DNA of 41,673 nucleotides. Source: Candidatus Flavonifractor intestinipullorum (GTDB lineage: Bacteria > Bacillota > Clostridia > Oscillospirales > Oscillospiraceae). The notes beneath the pieces are model-generated. The model made no database searches. It saw only the letters and a program-made list of their open reading frames with translations, and was not told where the DNA came from. Where the stretch lies: NCBI GenBank assembly GCA_019118925.1, contig DWYC01000094.1:1-41673 (forward strand), given 5' to 3'. Below are positions 31,749 to 40,009 of this stretch, piece after piece; the first letter of the stretch is position 1; each line of letters begins with the position of its first letter. Position numbers and translations under genes: made by a program.

Positions 31749-32849
31749 TCACGCCAGACCCAGCCAGAATTCCTCCAGCCAGTCGTACCACCTCCGGCCG
31801 CCGGTCCGGTCGTCCTGCGCGCCGCCCGCCCAGACGAGGGCGCTCTCCCCCACCAGCGCTTCGCCCACATAGAAGCGGACCCGGCCCGCCGTCTCCCCCG
31901 CCTCCAGCGGGGCCGGGGCCTGAGCCGGGAGCTCCAGCTCCCGGCGGACCTCCTCCTCCGGGGCCAGCGGGTAGCACACCGTCTCCGCCGCCGCGGCCGG
32001 GAGAAAGGGAATCAGGCTCCCTGTTACCGGCACCCGGGCCAGGGTCTCCCCCGCGTGGGCCAGGGTCGCACGGCTCCAGCCGGAGAAACCGTAGTCCAGC
32101 AGAGCGGCGTGGTCGGCCCAGTCATTCCGGTCGTTGAGCGTCACGACAATCCGGGTCTCCCCCTCCCGCCGGGCCGCCGAGACCAGAGTCCGCCCCGCCT
32201 GCTGGGTGTAGCCCGTCTTCAGGCCCAGGCAGCCATCATACTGCCCGAGGAGCTTATTGTGGTTGACCAGGGTCCGCCCCGCCAGGGTAATGCTCTTGGT
32301 CGAGGCGATCTCCACCAGGGTCTCCCGCTCCAGGACCGCCCGGGCCAGCTTGGCCATATCGGCTGCGGTGGAGTAGTTGCCCTCGTCCTCCAGGCCGCTG
32401 GGGGTGGTGAAGTGGGTGTCCGCCATGCCCAGTTCCGCCGCTTTTTGGTTCATCTGCGCCACAAAGGTCTCCACATCCCCGGCACAGGCCCCGGCCACCG
32501 CCGTGGCCGCGTCGTTTCCCGACACCAGGAGCACTCCGTACAGCAACTCCTCCAGCGTCAGCGTCTCCCCCGCGCGCAGATACATGGAGGAACCCTCGAT
32601 GCCCGTCCAGGGCGCTTTGATCTCCACGCGCGCTTTCAGAGGTACGCCGCTCTCCAGCGCCACCAGAGCGGTCATCAGCTTGGTGGTGCTGGCAATGGGG
32701 AGGCGCTCCCCGGCGTTGTGGGACCAGAGCACCCGCCCCGTGTCCCCGTCCACCAGAATGGCCGAACGGGCCGAGACCACGGGCCCGGCGGCCCGGGCCC
32801 CTCCGCTCAGCAGCATCAGCGCCAACAGGGCGGCGCACATCCGCTTCAT
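31749..32849 (-). CDS. D-alanyl-D-alanine carboxypeptidase (DacF/DacB type)
   Basis: Penicillin-binding protein that trims the terminal D-Ala of peptidoglycan stem peptides. A signal peptide (about 1-21, MKRMCAALLALMLLSGGARA) directs export. The active-site motifs are SxxK as STTK (54-57), SGN (110-112) and KTG (211-213). A C-terminal beta-rich PBP5-type domain follows (about 275-345). Length 366 is normal for Firmicutes DacF/DacB. The ending lacks a clear amphipathic anchor helix but has aromatic residues (WYDWLEEFWLGLA) that may serve as one. A sigma-F/G-like promoter just upstream supports a sporulation role. Confidence 0.93.
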   Translation of the reverse strand: MKRMCAALLALMLLSGGARAAGPVVSARSAILVDGDTGRVLWSHNAGERLPIASTTKLMTALVALESGVPLKARVEIKAPWTGIEGSSMYLRAGETLTLEELLYGVLLVSGNDAATAVAGACAGDVETFVAQMNQKAAELGMADTHFTTPSGLEDEGNYSTAADMAKLARAVLERETLVEIASTKSITLAGRTLVNHNKLLGQYDGCLGLKTGYTQQAGRTLVSAARREGETRIVVTLNDRNDWADHAALLDYGFSGWSRATLAHAGETLARVPVTGSLIPFLPAAAAETVCYPLAPEEEVRRELELPAQAPAPLEAGETAGRVRFYVGEALVGESALVWAGGAQDDRTGGRRWYDWLEEFWLGLA

Positions 32850-32879
32850 ACCGCATCCCCCTTATTCCAAGGATGATGA

Positions 32880-32909
32880 CAGTATTCCCCAAGCCGGGGC
32901 CTTTATGCT
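32880..32909 (-). promoter_or_regulatory. Sigma-F/G-like promoter of the dac gene
   Basis: Minus strand AGCATA (32909-32904), 14 bases, GGGAATACTG (32889-32880). The forespore consensus is about GywTA-N15-GGnrAnAnTw, so the -10 matches at nearly all informative positions with a spacer one base short. It begins right after the gerW stop codon and lies 31 bases before the dac ATG. B. subtilis dacF is forespore-expressed; here use is inferred. Confidence 0.42.
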
Positions 32910-32910
32910 C

Positions 32911-33327
32911 TTAGGGCTCCTCGGGCGTCTCCGGGGCGTCCTCCGCCCGGCGGCGGTCCAGGAACTCGCTCACCCGGTCCAGGAAATCGGGCAGCAGCTC
33001 CACCAGCCGGTCCGCCGCCCCGGCGGCGGGCAGAGCCACCGGCAGCAGGCGCACATTGTCCTCCCGGATAACCAGGAAGGCCACCGGCGTCACCTTCACG
33101 CTGGCGCCTCCCGCGCCGCCAAAGGCGTTGTTGGTGTCCGACTTCTGGTTTTTCAGCGCCAGATCGGTGCCTCCGGAGGCAAAGCCCACGCTCACCTTGG
33201 AGATCGGAAGGATGGTGACCCCCTCCGCCTGGATGGGGTCGCCCACCACGGTGTTCACGTCCACCATTTCCCGAATCTTCGCCATCGTCTCGCCCATCAG
33301 GTCGCCCACCGGATTCTTATTTTCCAT
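32911..33327 (-). CDS. gerW: GerW-family sporulation protein (YtfJ)
   Basis: Matches YtfJ/GerW, a forespore protein needed for normal germination in Bacillus. Diagnostic elements are GDPIQAEGVTILPISKVSVG (about 29-48), a glycine-rich FGGAGGASV stretch and VTPVAFLVI. The C-terminal tail (about 100-138) is acidic and helical. Length 138 is normal. The ATG at 33327 lies 11 bases inside the DUF2953 gene, with GAGG nine bases upstream. The ytfI-ytfJ pair is conserved in spore formers. Confidence 0.92.
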   Translation of the reverse strand: MENKNPVGDLMGETMAKIREMVDVNTVVGDPIQAEGVTILPISKVSVGFASGGTDLALKNQKSDTNNAFGGAGGASVKVTPVAFLVIREDNVRLLPVALPAAGAADRLVELLPDFLDRVSEFLDRRRAEDAPETPEEP

Positions 33328-33946
33328 TCGTTACCGCCTCTTTCTGTTTGGATGGGGCTGACGCTCCGCCCCTCCGGGGCCGGCGCGCCAGCGCGATCAA
33401 AAACCACATGCCCAGGGCCAGAATCTGGCCCAGCGTCAGCGAGACCGCCGCCCGGAAGGAGATCCGGGTGGTCTCCGCCTGGAAATCCACCGCCGTGCGA
33501 ATCCGGCGGTCCTTCACCTCAAAATGATGCTCCAAAAGGGGTACGGCCATACTTAAAAAGGCGTTGAGACGTCCATAGAACAGCGCGGTGTCCCCCGGGT
33601 CCTCTCCCCCGGCGGTTACATCCAGGTGCAGCCGGTCCACCCGGACCGCCCGCTTCAGCCGCCCGGCGGCCCGGAGGAAGAGGGGCAGCAGCTCCCACAG
33701 CTGCTCCAGACGCTCCAAACGAGCGGTTGTCCCGGATGCTTCCAATGGAGAGGGTTTTTGCGGGGAATCCGGCGCCTTCTTCGATTGTTTGGGCCGTTTC
33801 CGTGGAAATATCCGCAGATGCACCGGCCCCACCCGGACCCGGAGGGTCCACCCCTCCGGCGTATAGGCGCCCTCCGCGCCCAGACGCAGCCGGGAGAGCA
33901 GTCCCAGCGCCGCCAGGACGAGCAGCGCCGCCATCCAGGGCCTCAT
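33317..33946 (-). CDS. DUF2953-family membrane protein (YtfI-like)
   Basis: Starts with a membrane span (MRPWMAALLVLAALGLLSRL), then beta-rich DUF2953 features (GWTLRVRVGPVHLRIFP), a charged Lys/Pro spacer, a helical LWELLPLFLRAAGRLKRAVRV segment (given in parts), VDRLHLDVTAGGEDPGDTALFYG, and a C-terminal span (LGQILALGMWFLIALA). B. subtilis YtfI, next to ytfJ, is the named relative; function is not known. Start ATG 33946 overlaps the scpB stop (ATGA). Length 209 is usual. The reading frame open to 34141 is a shadow of scpB. Confidence 0.85.
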   Translation of the reverse strand: MRPWMAALLVLAALGLLSRLRLGAEGAYTPEGWTLRVRVGPVHLRIFPRKRPKQSKKAPDSPQKPSPLEASGTTARLERLEQLWELLPLFLRAAGRLKRAVRVDRLHLDVTAGGEDPGDTALFYGRLNAFLSMAVPLLEHHFEVKDRRIRTAVDFQAETTRISFRAAVSLTLGQILALGMWFLIALARRPRRGGASAPSKQKEAVTNGK

Positions 33947-34542
33947 GGCGCACCGCCCGCATTCTCCTCCGCCCGGAGCTCCTCCAGGCGGGCCTGGATG
34001 GCCTGGCCCGTGCGCTCCTCCTCCGCCGAGACGCTGGGCAGCTCGGGCAGATCCTCCAGACTGGAGAGGCTGAACACCCGCAGGAAATCCGCGGTGGTCC
34101 GGTACTGGATGGGGCGGCCCGGCACATTCAGACGGCCGCACTCCTCAATGAGGCCCCGATCCAGCAGGATGCCCACGGTGTAGGCGCTGTCCACCCCCCG
34201 GATCTGGTCGATATAGGCCCGGGTGATGGGCTGAAAATAGGCGATGACCGAGAGCACCTCCAGCGCGGTCTGGGAGAGCCGGGCCGGACGGCGGCTCTCC
34301 AGCGCCCGGCGGACGGCGTCGGCCTGCTCCGGCGCGGAGCAGAGCTGATAGGCCGTCCCCAGCCGCACCAGGCGGATTCCCCGGCGCTCATACCGGTAGC
34401 GGTCGGCCAGACGGCGGCAGGCCCCGTCCACCGACACCCGGTCCAGGTCCAGCGCCAGGCAGAGCCGCTCCACCCCCACCGGGTCTCCGGCGGCAAAGAG
34501 AATGGCCTCGATGGCCGACTCAAGCTCGTTTTGCGCGTCCAA
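33943..34542 (-). CDS. scpB: Segregation and condensation protein B
   Basis: Winged-helix partner of ScpA in the SMC-ScpAB complex that compacts and segregates chromosomes. Key features are IEAILFAAGDPV at the N-terminus and ALEVLSVIAYFQPITRAYID with IRGVDSAYTVGILLDRGLI, the paired winged-helix elements. The start is a TTG at 34542 with GGAGG eight bases upstream. Length 199 is normal. It follows scpA by about 18 bases. Confidence 0.95.
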   Translation of the reverse strand: MDAQNELESAIEAILFAAGDPVGVERLCLALDLDRVSVDGACRRLADRYRYERRGIRLVRLGTAYQLCSAPEQADAVRRALESRRPARLSQTALEVLSVIAYFQPITRAYIDQIRGVDSAYTVGILLDRGLIEECGRLNVPGRPIQYRTTADFLRVFSLSSLEDLPELPSVSAEEERTGQAIQARLEELRAEENAGGAP

Positions 34543-34560
34543 AGGCGTCCCCTCCTTTCC

Positions 34561-35355
34561 TTATCCGGCGGCCCGGCCGGACGGCTCGGGAAGAACCTCC
34601 CCCTCTACCGCCGTGACGGTGCACTCGCTCTGGTCTCCCGCGAGGAACACCCGCCGGGCCTTGCACAGCTCCAGCACCGCCAGGAAGGTGGCCACCACCT
34701 CCGAGCGGCTGCGGCTCCCCCGGAACAGAGCCCGGAAGCGCACCACCCCCTCCGCAGCCAGGCGGCGGAGGACCTGGTCGGCCTTGTCGGCCACCGGGTA
34801 GGGCTCCCGGCCCACGATACCCTCGAAAGCGGCCATGGGCGGGGGCAGGCGGCCCTCCCCCCGGGTGAGAACGGCCAGCACCGCCCGGCGGAGTTCCTCC
34901 GGGTGGTGGGAGTAGGCATAGCTCCGGGCGGGCAGGGGCTCCGGCGTCTTGACCAGGTAGTCCCGGCCCACCGTGAAGCGCCCCTCCAGCACAGGCAGCA
35001 CCGCACGCACCCGGACCAGGGACTCCCGGCGCTGGTGCTCCTCCAGCGAGGCGATGAGCTGCTCCATCTCGGAGAGCGCCTCCTCGTCCCGAATGGAGAG
35101 GAGCATCCGGGTCTTGATAAAGACCAGCTGGGCGGCCATGGTGACAAATTCACTGGCCACATCCAGATCCAGCTCCCTCCGGCGGTCCATCCAGGCCAGA
35201 TACTGTTCCAGAATCAGGGAGATCTGGATGTCCTTGATCTCCATTTTGTTCTTGCTGAGCAGATGCAGAATCAAGTCCAGCGGACCGTTAAAGTCTTCCC
35301 GCTCCTCGCTGCGGGCCTTGACCACCTTCTCCAGGTGGTAGATCGGGCCGTCCAT
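34561..35355 (-). CDS. scpA: Segregation and condensation protein A
   Basis: Kleisin that bridges the SMC heads. The N-terminal domain has the signature DFNGPLDLILHLLSKNKM, then IKDIQISLILEQYL. The middle contains LVFIKTRMLLS and a helical linker; the C-terminal winged helix has VVATFLAVLELCKARRV. ATG at 35355 with AAGGGGGG upstream gives 264 residues; the frame is open to 35433, but that part overlaps the protease gene. It starts 13 bases after the M50 gene stop. Confidence 0.95.
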   Translation of the reverse strand: MDGPIYHLEKVVKARSEEREDFNGPLDLILHLLSKNKMEIKDIQISLILEQYLAWMDRRRELDLDVASEFVTMAAQLVFIKTRMLLSIRDEEALSEMEQLIASLEEHQRRESLVRVRAVLPVLEGRFTVGRDYLVKTPEPLPARSYAYSHHPEELRRAVLAVLTRGEGRLPPPMAAFEGIVGREPYPVADKADQVLRRLAAEGVVRFRALFRGSRSRSEVVATFLAVLELCKARRVFLAGDQSECTVTAVEGEVLPEPSGRAAG

Positions 35356-35368
35356 CTTTGCGCCCCCC

Positions 35369-36067
35369 TTATCCCAGGATCGCGTGGGCAATGAGGTAGT
35401 AGGGGAAGCTGGAGAGGTTGGCGAGCAGATCAAAGACGCCGTTCCGGACCACCGACAAAGGGCCGTCCAGAATTTCGGTCCACAGCACCACCACCAGCAG
35501 GATCATGCCGTAACGCTCATACCGCAGGAGAGTATAGTAGGTCCGGTCGGGCAGAAACGCCCCCAGCACCTTGGAGCCGTCCAGAGGCGGGAAGGGAATC
35601 AGATTGAAGACCCCCAGGCCCACGCTCAGATAGGCGGTGATGTACAGAAAATCCAGCACCCAGAGGAGCAGTGTACTCCCCGGCCAGAGGTAATACAGCC
35701 CCGAGAGCACCGCCCGGGCCAGCAGCGCCAGGTAGGCCAGAATAAAATTGGACACCGGCCCGGCCAGGGCCGTAATGGCCATGCCGCTCTTGGGATTTTT
35801 AAAGTACCCCGGGTTCACCGGCACCGGCTTGGCCCAGCCGAAGCCCGCCACCAGCATCATCAGCGCGCCCAGCGGGTCGATGTGCCGGAGGGGATTGAAG
35901 GAGAGCCGGTGCAGGCGCTTGGCGGTGGGGTCTCCCAGAGCCAGGGCGGCCAGGCCGTGACAGGTCTCATGCACCGTCAGGCACAGCAGCACCGAAAAAA
36001 CCTGCAAAAGCAGGAAGAGCAGGCCCTGCCAGTCCATCTGATGGAAAAATTGGGAAAATGCGTTCAA
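35369..36067 (-). CDS. Site-2-protease-family (M50) membrane metalloprotease
   Basis: Intramembrane zinc protease of the YwhC/Rv-type small M50 group. HETCH (33-37) is the HExxH zinc motif, inside the first hydrophobic region, and IPFPPLDGSKVLG supplies the third zinc ligand Asp. About five membrane spans; AGPVSNFILAYLALLARAVL is the typical Gly-Pro-N span. Length 232 is normal. The start is a TTG at 36067 with GGAGG eight bases upstream. In other Clostridia this gene is also found just before scpA. Confidence 0.92.
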   Translation of the reverse strand: MNAFSQFFHQMDWQGLLFLLLQVFSVLLCLTVHETCHGLAALALGDPTAKRLHRLSFNPLRHIDPLGALMMLVAGFGWAKPVPVNPGYFKNPKSGMAITALAGPVSNFILAYLALLARAVLSGLYYLWPGSTLLLWVLDFLYITAYLSVGLGVFNLIPFPPLDGSKVLGAFLPDRTYYTLLRYERYGMILLVVVLWTEILDGPLSVVRNGVFDLLANLSSFPYYLIAHAILG

Positions 36068-36109
36068 TGGGTCGTCCTCCCGGATTGGTTTTGGAGCCGC
36101 CGGCCCCGG

Positions 36110-36862
36110 TTATACCACATGGCTGCGCAGAACGCCGACGCCCTCCACCTCCACCTCTACGGTGTCGCCGGGGACCATGGGGCCGATACCCGCCGGAGTG
36201 CCGGTGGTTACCACATCCCCGGGCTCCAGCGTCATGGCGGCCGTGATAAAGGCGAAGAGCTCCCCCAGGCCGGTCATCATCGCGCTGGTGCGGGCACGCT
36301 GGACAACCCGGCCGTTGAGCCGGGTCTCGATGGCCAGGTCTCCCCCGTCCACCTCGTCGGTCACCAGAGGACCCACCGGCGCAAAGCCGTCCATACTTTT
36401 GCCCCGGGTCCACTGGCCGTCGGCCTGCTGAATGTCCCGGGCGGTCACATCGTTGAGGCAGGTGAAGCCCAGAATATACTCCCGGAACCGCTCCGGGGGC
36501 ACATCCTTGGCCCGGCGGCGGACCACCATGGCCAGCTCCCCCTCGTAATCCAGCCGCCCCACAAAGGCGGGCGCATGGACCGCTCCCTCCGGATGATTGA
36601 GGGTGTTGGGCCCTTTCAGGAAGAGAATGGGCCGGTCGGGGGCCTTGCCCCCCAGCTCCATGGCGTGATCGTAATAATTTTTGCCCACACAGACAATCTT
36701 GGTGGGCTCACAGGGGGCCAGCAGGCGGCACTGCGCCAGAGGCAGGCTCTCCCCGTCCAGGCGGAGCCCCTCGTAGGGGGCCGCGGCCAGGGTGCGGACG
36801 GTCTCCCCGCTCAGGACGCCCCACACGGGCGCGCCATGGCGCAGGATGCGTACGTACTTCAT
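36110..36862 (-). CDS. Fumarylacetoacetate hydrolase-family protein
   Basis: FAH-fold C-C hydrolase or decarboxylase of the acylpyruvase (YcgM/FAHD1-like) group. It has VGKNYYDHAMELGG, the metal-binding VGRLDYEGELAMVV with its Glu/Asp ligands, GFTCLNDVTARDIQ, GKSMDGFAPVGPLV and the closing TGTPAGIGPM. Length 250 is typical. ATG at 36862 overlaps the engB stop by four bases with AGGAGG upstream. The exact substrate (acylpyruvates, oxaloacetate) cannot be told. It is a metabolic gene placed in a core block. Confidence 0.92.
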   Translation of the reverse strand: MKYVRILRHGAPVWGVLSGETVRTLAAAPYEGLRLDGESLPLAQCRLLAPCEPTKIVCVGKNYYDHAMELGGKAPDRPILFLKGPNTLNHPEGAVHAPAFVGRLDYEGELAMVVRRRAKDVPPERFREYILGFTCLNDVTARDIQQADGQWTRGKSMDGFAPVGPLVTDEVDGGDLAIETRLNGRVVQRARTSAMMTGLGELFAFITAAMTLEPGDVVTTGTPAGIGPMVPGDTVEVEVEGVGVLRSHVV

Positions 36863-37458
36863 CTCGCTCCCTCCTGATGCTCTAAAATCAGCGCCGCCAG
36901 GGCCTCTTTTCCCTCCCCCTTCTCGGCGGAGAACGGGATGAGAGGCGTCTCCCCATCCAGGGCCAGCGTCTCCCGGATGCGCTGGAGGTTGGGCTCGATC
37001 TCGCTCTTTTTGAGCTTATCCAGCTTATTGGCCACCACCGCGAAGGGCCGGCCGCTCTGCTGGAACCACCCGGCCATGGTGCAGTCGTCGGCGGTGGGCT
37101 TGTGCCGGGCGTCCACGATGAGCACCCCGAGGGTCATCAGGGACGTGTCGGCAAACCAGCTCTCAATCAGGCGTCCCCAGCGGGCCTTCTCGGCCTGGGA
37201 GACCTTGGCGTAGCCGTAGCCCGGCAAATCCACCAAGTAGAGGGCCTCGTCGATGAGAAAATAGTTGATATGGGTGGTCTTTCCCGGGGAATTGCCCACC
37301 CGGGCAAAGTTCTTCCGCCCCAGCAGGCGGTTGATCACCGAGGATTTGCCCACGTTGGACCGCCCGGCAAAGACGATTTGGGGCCGGGCGTCCCGGGGGA
37401 AATCGGCGGACTTCGCGGCCGAGCGGACAAATTCCGCCCGGTTCCAGTTCAGCGGCAT
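36859..37458 (-). CDS. engB: Ribosome biogenesis GTPase EngB (YsxC/YihA)
   Basis: Essential GTPase for 50S-subunit assembly. G1 is GRSNVGKSS (32-40), then KTTHINYF, DLPGYG (G3), NKLDK (G4) and FSAEKGEG (G5). The ATG at 37458 gives 199 residues, normal; the frame stays open to 37542 without a ribosome site. The clpX-lon-engB order is the same as in B. subtilis (clpX-lonB-lonA-ysxC). Confidence 0.95.
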   Translation of the reverse strand: MPLNWNRAEFVRSAAKSADFPRDARPQIVFAGRSNVGKSSVINRLLGRKNFARVGNSPGKTTHINYFLIDEALYLVDLPGYGYAKVSQAEKARWGRLIESWFADTSLMTLGVLIVDARHKPTADDCTMAGWFQQSGRPFAVVANKLDKLKKSEIEPNLQRIRETLALDGETPLIPFSAEKGEGKEALAALILEHQEGAR

Positions 37459-37495
37459 AGGCGCCTTCCTTTCCTTCCGGGCCGGAACGGCCCGG

Positions 37496-39910
37496 TCACT
37501 GCTGGAGACCGATGCCGCCCCGCCGTGCGGCGCTCTCCACACCGGGCGCCTCCTCGGGCCGCCCGGCCGGCCGGGTCACATCCAGACCCAGCGCCTGGGC
37601 CAGCACGGCGTCCACATGCTCCACCGGGATAAAGTGGAGCGCGGCGCGGACGGTCTGGTCGATCTCCTCCAGGTCCTTCTCGTTGTCGGCGGGGAGCAGA
37701 ACCGTTTTAATCCCGTTGCGCAGGGCGGCCATGGTCTTTTCCTTCAGGCCGCCGATGGGCAGCACCCGGCCCCGCAGGGTCACTTCCCCCGTCATGGCCA
37801 GCTCCCGCCGGACCGGAGTATTGGTCAGGGCGGAGACCATGGCGGTGGTGATGGCGATGCCCGCCGAGGGGCCGTCCTTGGGCACGGCTCCCTCGGGGAA
37901 GTGGACGTGGATGTCCTTTTTCTGGTAAAAATCCGCCTCGATGCCCAGGCGGTCGGCCCGGCTGCGGATATAGGAGTAGGCGGCGTGGGCGCTCTCCTTC
38001 ATCACGTCCCCCAGGTTGCCCGTCAGCTCCAGTTTCCCGGTGCCCGGGACCACGTTGACCTCTACCTCCAGGATTTCGCCCCCCACACTGGTCCAGGCCA
38101 GGCCGTTGACCACGCCCACCTGCTCCGTGCGGGGCAGGCGCTCGGGATGGTAGCGGCGCACGCCCAAAAATTCCTCCAGGTTGTCGCCGGTGACGCTCAC
38201 CGACTTCGCTCCGCCGGAGACCAGGCGCATGGCGGCCTTGCGGCACACGGCGCCCAGCTCCCGCTCCAGAATGCGCACGCCCGACTCCCGGGTGTAACCG
38301 GTGATGATCTCCCGGACGGCGGCATCGGTGAGCTTGAGCTGACTCTTCTTCAGGCCGTGGCGCTTGAGTTCCTTGGGCAGCAGATGTCCCTTGGCAATCT
38401 GGAGCTTCTCCTCATCGGTGTAGCTGGAGAGCTCGATGACCTCCATCCGGTCCAGCAGCGGCCGGGGAATGGTGTCCAGCGTGTTGGCGGTGGTGATGAA
38501 AAGCACGTCCGAGAGGTCGTAGGGCACCTCCAGATAGTGGTCCCGGAAGGTGCTGTTCTGCTCGGCGTCCAGCACCTCCAGCAGAGCCGAGGAGGGGTCC
38601 CCCCGCTGGTCGGCGCCCAATTTGTCAATCTCGTCCAGCAGCAAAAGGGGATTGGAGCTGCCCGCCTGGCGCACGGCGGCGATGATCCGGCCGGGCATGG
38701 CGCCGATATAGGTCTTGCGGTGGCCCCGGATCTCCGCCTCGTCGTGGATGCCGCCCAGGGAGATGCGGGCCATCTTCCGGTTGAGCGCCCGGGCCACGCT
38801 GGCGGCGATGGAGGTCTTGCCCACGCCGGGCGGGCCCACCAGGCAGAGGATCTGGCCCCGGAGCTGAGGCGCGAGCTGTTTGACGGCCAGGAACTCCAAA
38901 ATGCGCTCCTTGACCTTCTCCAGACCGTAGTGGTCGGCGTCCAGCACCTTGCGGGCGGCGGCCACGTCCAGGCGCTCCCGGGTCTTTTTGCCCCAGGGCA
39001 GCTCCAGGCACACGTCCAGATAGCTGCGCAGGACGGTGGCCTCCGCCGAGCCGAAGGGCTGCTTCTCCAGCCGTCCCACCTCTTTGAGCAGTTTTTCCGA
39101 GACCTCCTGGGGGAGCTTGGCCTTTTCAATGCGGGCGCGGTATTCGGCCCCCTCATTCTCGCCGCCGTCCTCGCCCAGCTCCTGCTGAATGACTTTGAGC
39201 TGCTCCCGCAGGTAATAGTCCCGCTGGTTCCGGGACAGGCCTTCCCGCACCCGGTTTTGCAGGTCCAATTCCATCTCCAGAATCTCCAGCTCCCGCTTGA
39301 GCTGCTGATAGAGGCGCTCCAGCCGGCGCACCGGGCGCAGCTCCTCCAAAATAGCCTGCTTATCCCCCGCCCGCATTACGATGTTCTGGGCGATATAGTC
39401 GGCGATGTAGCCCGGGTCCTCGCTGGAGAGGAGATTCATGAGGATGTCGGGCGTCATCTTGGGGGCCAGCTCAATATAGCGTCCGAAAAGCTCATACGTC
39501 TGGCGGATGAGGGCCTCGGTCTTGGCCGAGGGGTGCAGGGCGGATTCGGCGGCAATCTCCTCCACCTCCCCCGCCAGATAGGGCGTGAGCTGCGTGAGCC
39601 GGCTCAGGCGGCCCCGGGAGGAGCCCTCCACCATCACCCGCACGTTGTCCCCCGGCAGGCGGAGGATCTGCCGCACGCTGGAGATGGTGCCCACGCGGCA
39701 CAGATCCCCCTCTTTGGGGGCCTCCACCGCCAGGTCCTTCTGGCTGACCAGGAAGATGGGGCTTCCGCTGGTCATGGCCTCGTCCAGGGCCTTGATCGAG
39801 ATATCCCGCCCCACGTCGAAGTGGAGGAGCATATTGGGAAAAACCGTCATGCCACGCAGGGCCAGCACAGGCATTGCCGTGACGGCGGCTTGGTTCTCTT
39901 GCTCAGTCAT
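37496..39910 (-). CDS. lon: Endopeptidase La (Lon protease)
   Basis: ATP-dependent protease for misfolded and regulatory proteins. The N-terminal LonN substrate domain (about 10-205) starts [15 protein letters not shown]. The AAA+ module has Walker [10 protein letters not shown] (359-367) and [11 protein letters not shown]. The protease domain has the catalytic dyad Ser682 in [10 protein letters not shown] and Lys723 in GGLKEKTM. Start ATG 39910 has GGAGG upstream, giving 804 residues; a frame open to 40003 crosses GC hairpins. Following the dyad domain is a variable tail ending in Gly/Arg residues. A set of hairpins stands right before its ribosome site. Confidence 0.97.
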   Translation of the reverse strand: MTEQENQAAVTAMPVLALRGMTVFPNMLLHFDVGRDISIKALDEAMTSGSPIFLVSQKDLAVEAPKEGDLCRVGTISSVRQILRLPGDNVRVMVEGSSRGRLSRLTQLTPYLAGEVEEIAAESALHPSAKTEALIRQTYELFGRYIELAPKMTPDILMNLLSSEDPGYIADYIAQNIVMRAGDKQAILEELRPVRRLERLYQQLKRELEILEMELDLQNRVREGLSRNQRDYYLREQLKVIQQELGEDGGENEGAEYRARIEKAKLPQEVSEKLLKEVGRLEKQPFGSAEATVLRSYLDVCLELPWGKKTRERLDVAAARKVLDADHYGLEKVKERILEFLAVKQLAPQLRGQILCLVGPPGVGKTSIAASVARALNRKMARISLGGIHDEAEIRGHRKTYIGAMPGRIIAAVRQAGSSNPLLLLDEIDKLGADQRGDPSSALLEVLDAEQNSTFRDHYLEVPYDLSDVLFITTANTLDTIPRPLLDRMEVIELSSYTDEEKLQIAKGHLLPKELKRHGLKKSQLKLTDAAVREIITGYTRESGVRILERELGAVCRKAAMRLVSGGAKSVSVTGDNLEEFLGVRRYHPERLPRTEQVGVVNGLAWTSVGGEILEVEVNVVPGTGKLELTGNLGDVMKESAHAAYSYIRSRADRLGIEADFYQKKDIHVHFPEGAVPKDGPSAGIAITTAMVSALTNTPVRRELAMTGEVTLRGRVLPIGGLKEKTMAALRNGIKTVLLPADNEKDLEEIDQTVRAALHFIPVEHVDAVLAQALGLDVTRPAGRPEEAPGVESAARRGGIGLQQ

Positions 39911-39927
39911 AGTTGTTTCCTCCGGAA

Positions 39928-39948
39928 GGGCGGGGCGCGTCCCCGCCC
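39928..39948 (-). promoter_or_regulatory. Hairpin next to the lon ribosome-binding site
   Basis: Minus strand GGGCGGGG (39948-39941) pairs with CCCCGCCC (39935-39928), an 8-bp GC-only stem with a 5-base loop. Its 3' arm ends about four bases before the lon GGAGG. No T-tract, so not a classic terminator. Its arms are also complementary to those of the hairpin at 39966-39996. Confidence 0.5.
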
Positions 39949-39965
39949 TGGTCAAAATAGCACAG

Positions 39966-39996
39966 CGGGGCGGGGCAAACCGTCCGCCCCGCCCCG
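39966..39996 (-). terminator. GC-rich hairpin between clpX and lon
   Basis: Minus strand CGGGGCGGGGC (39996-39986) pairs with GCCCCGCCCCG (39976-39966), an 11-bp perfect stem with a 9-base loop, 13 bases after the clpX stop. Only a short CTATTTTG follows, so as an intrinsic terminator it would be weak. It may be an RNA-stabilising or regulatory element of lon. Confidence 0.5.
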
Positions 39997-40009
39997 TCTG
40001 CATTCACAA

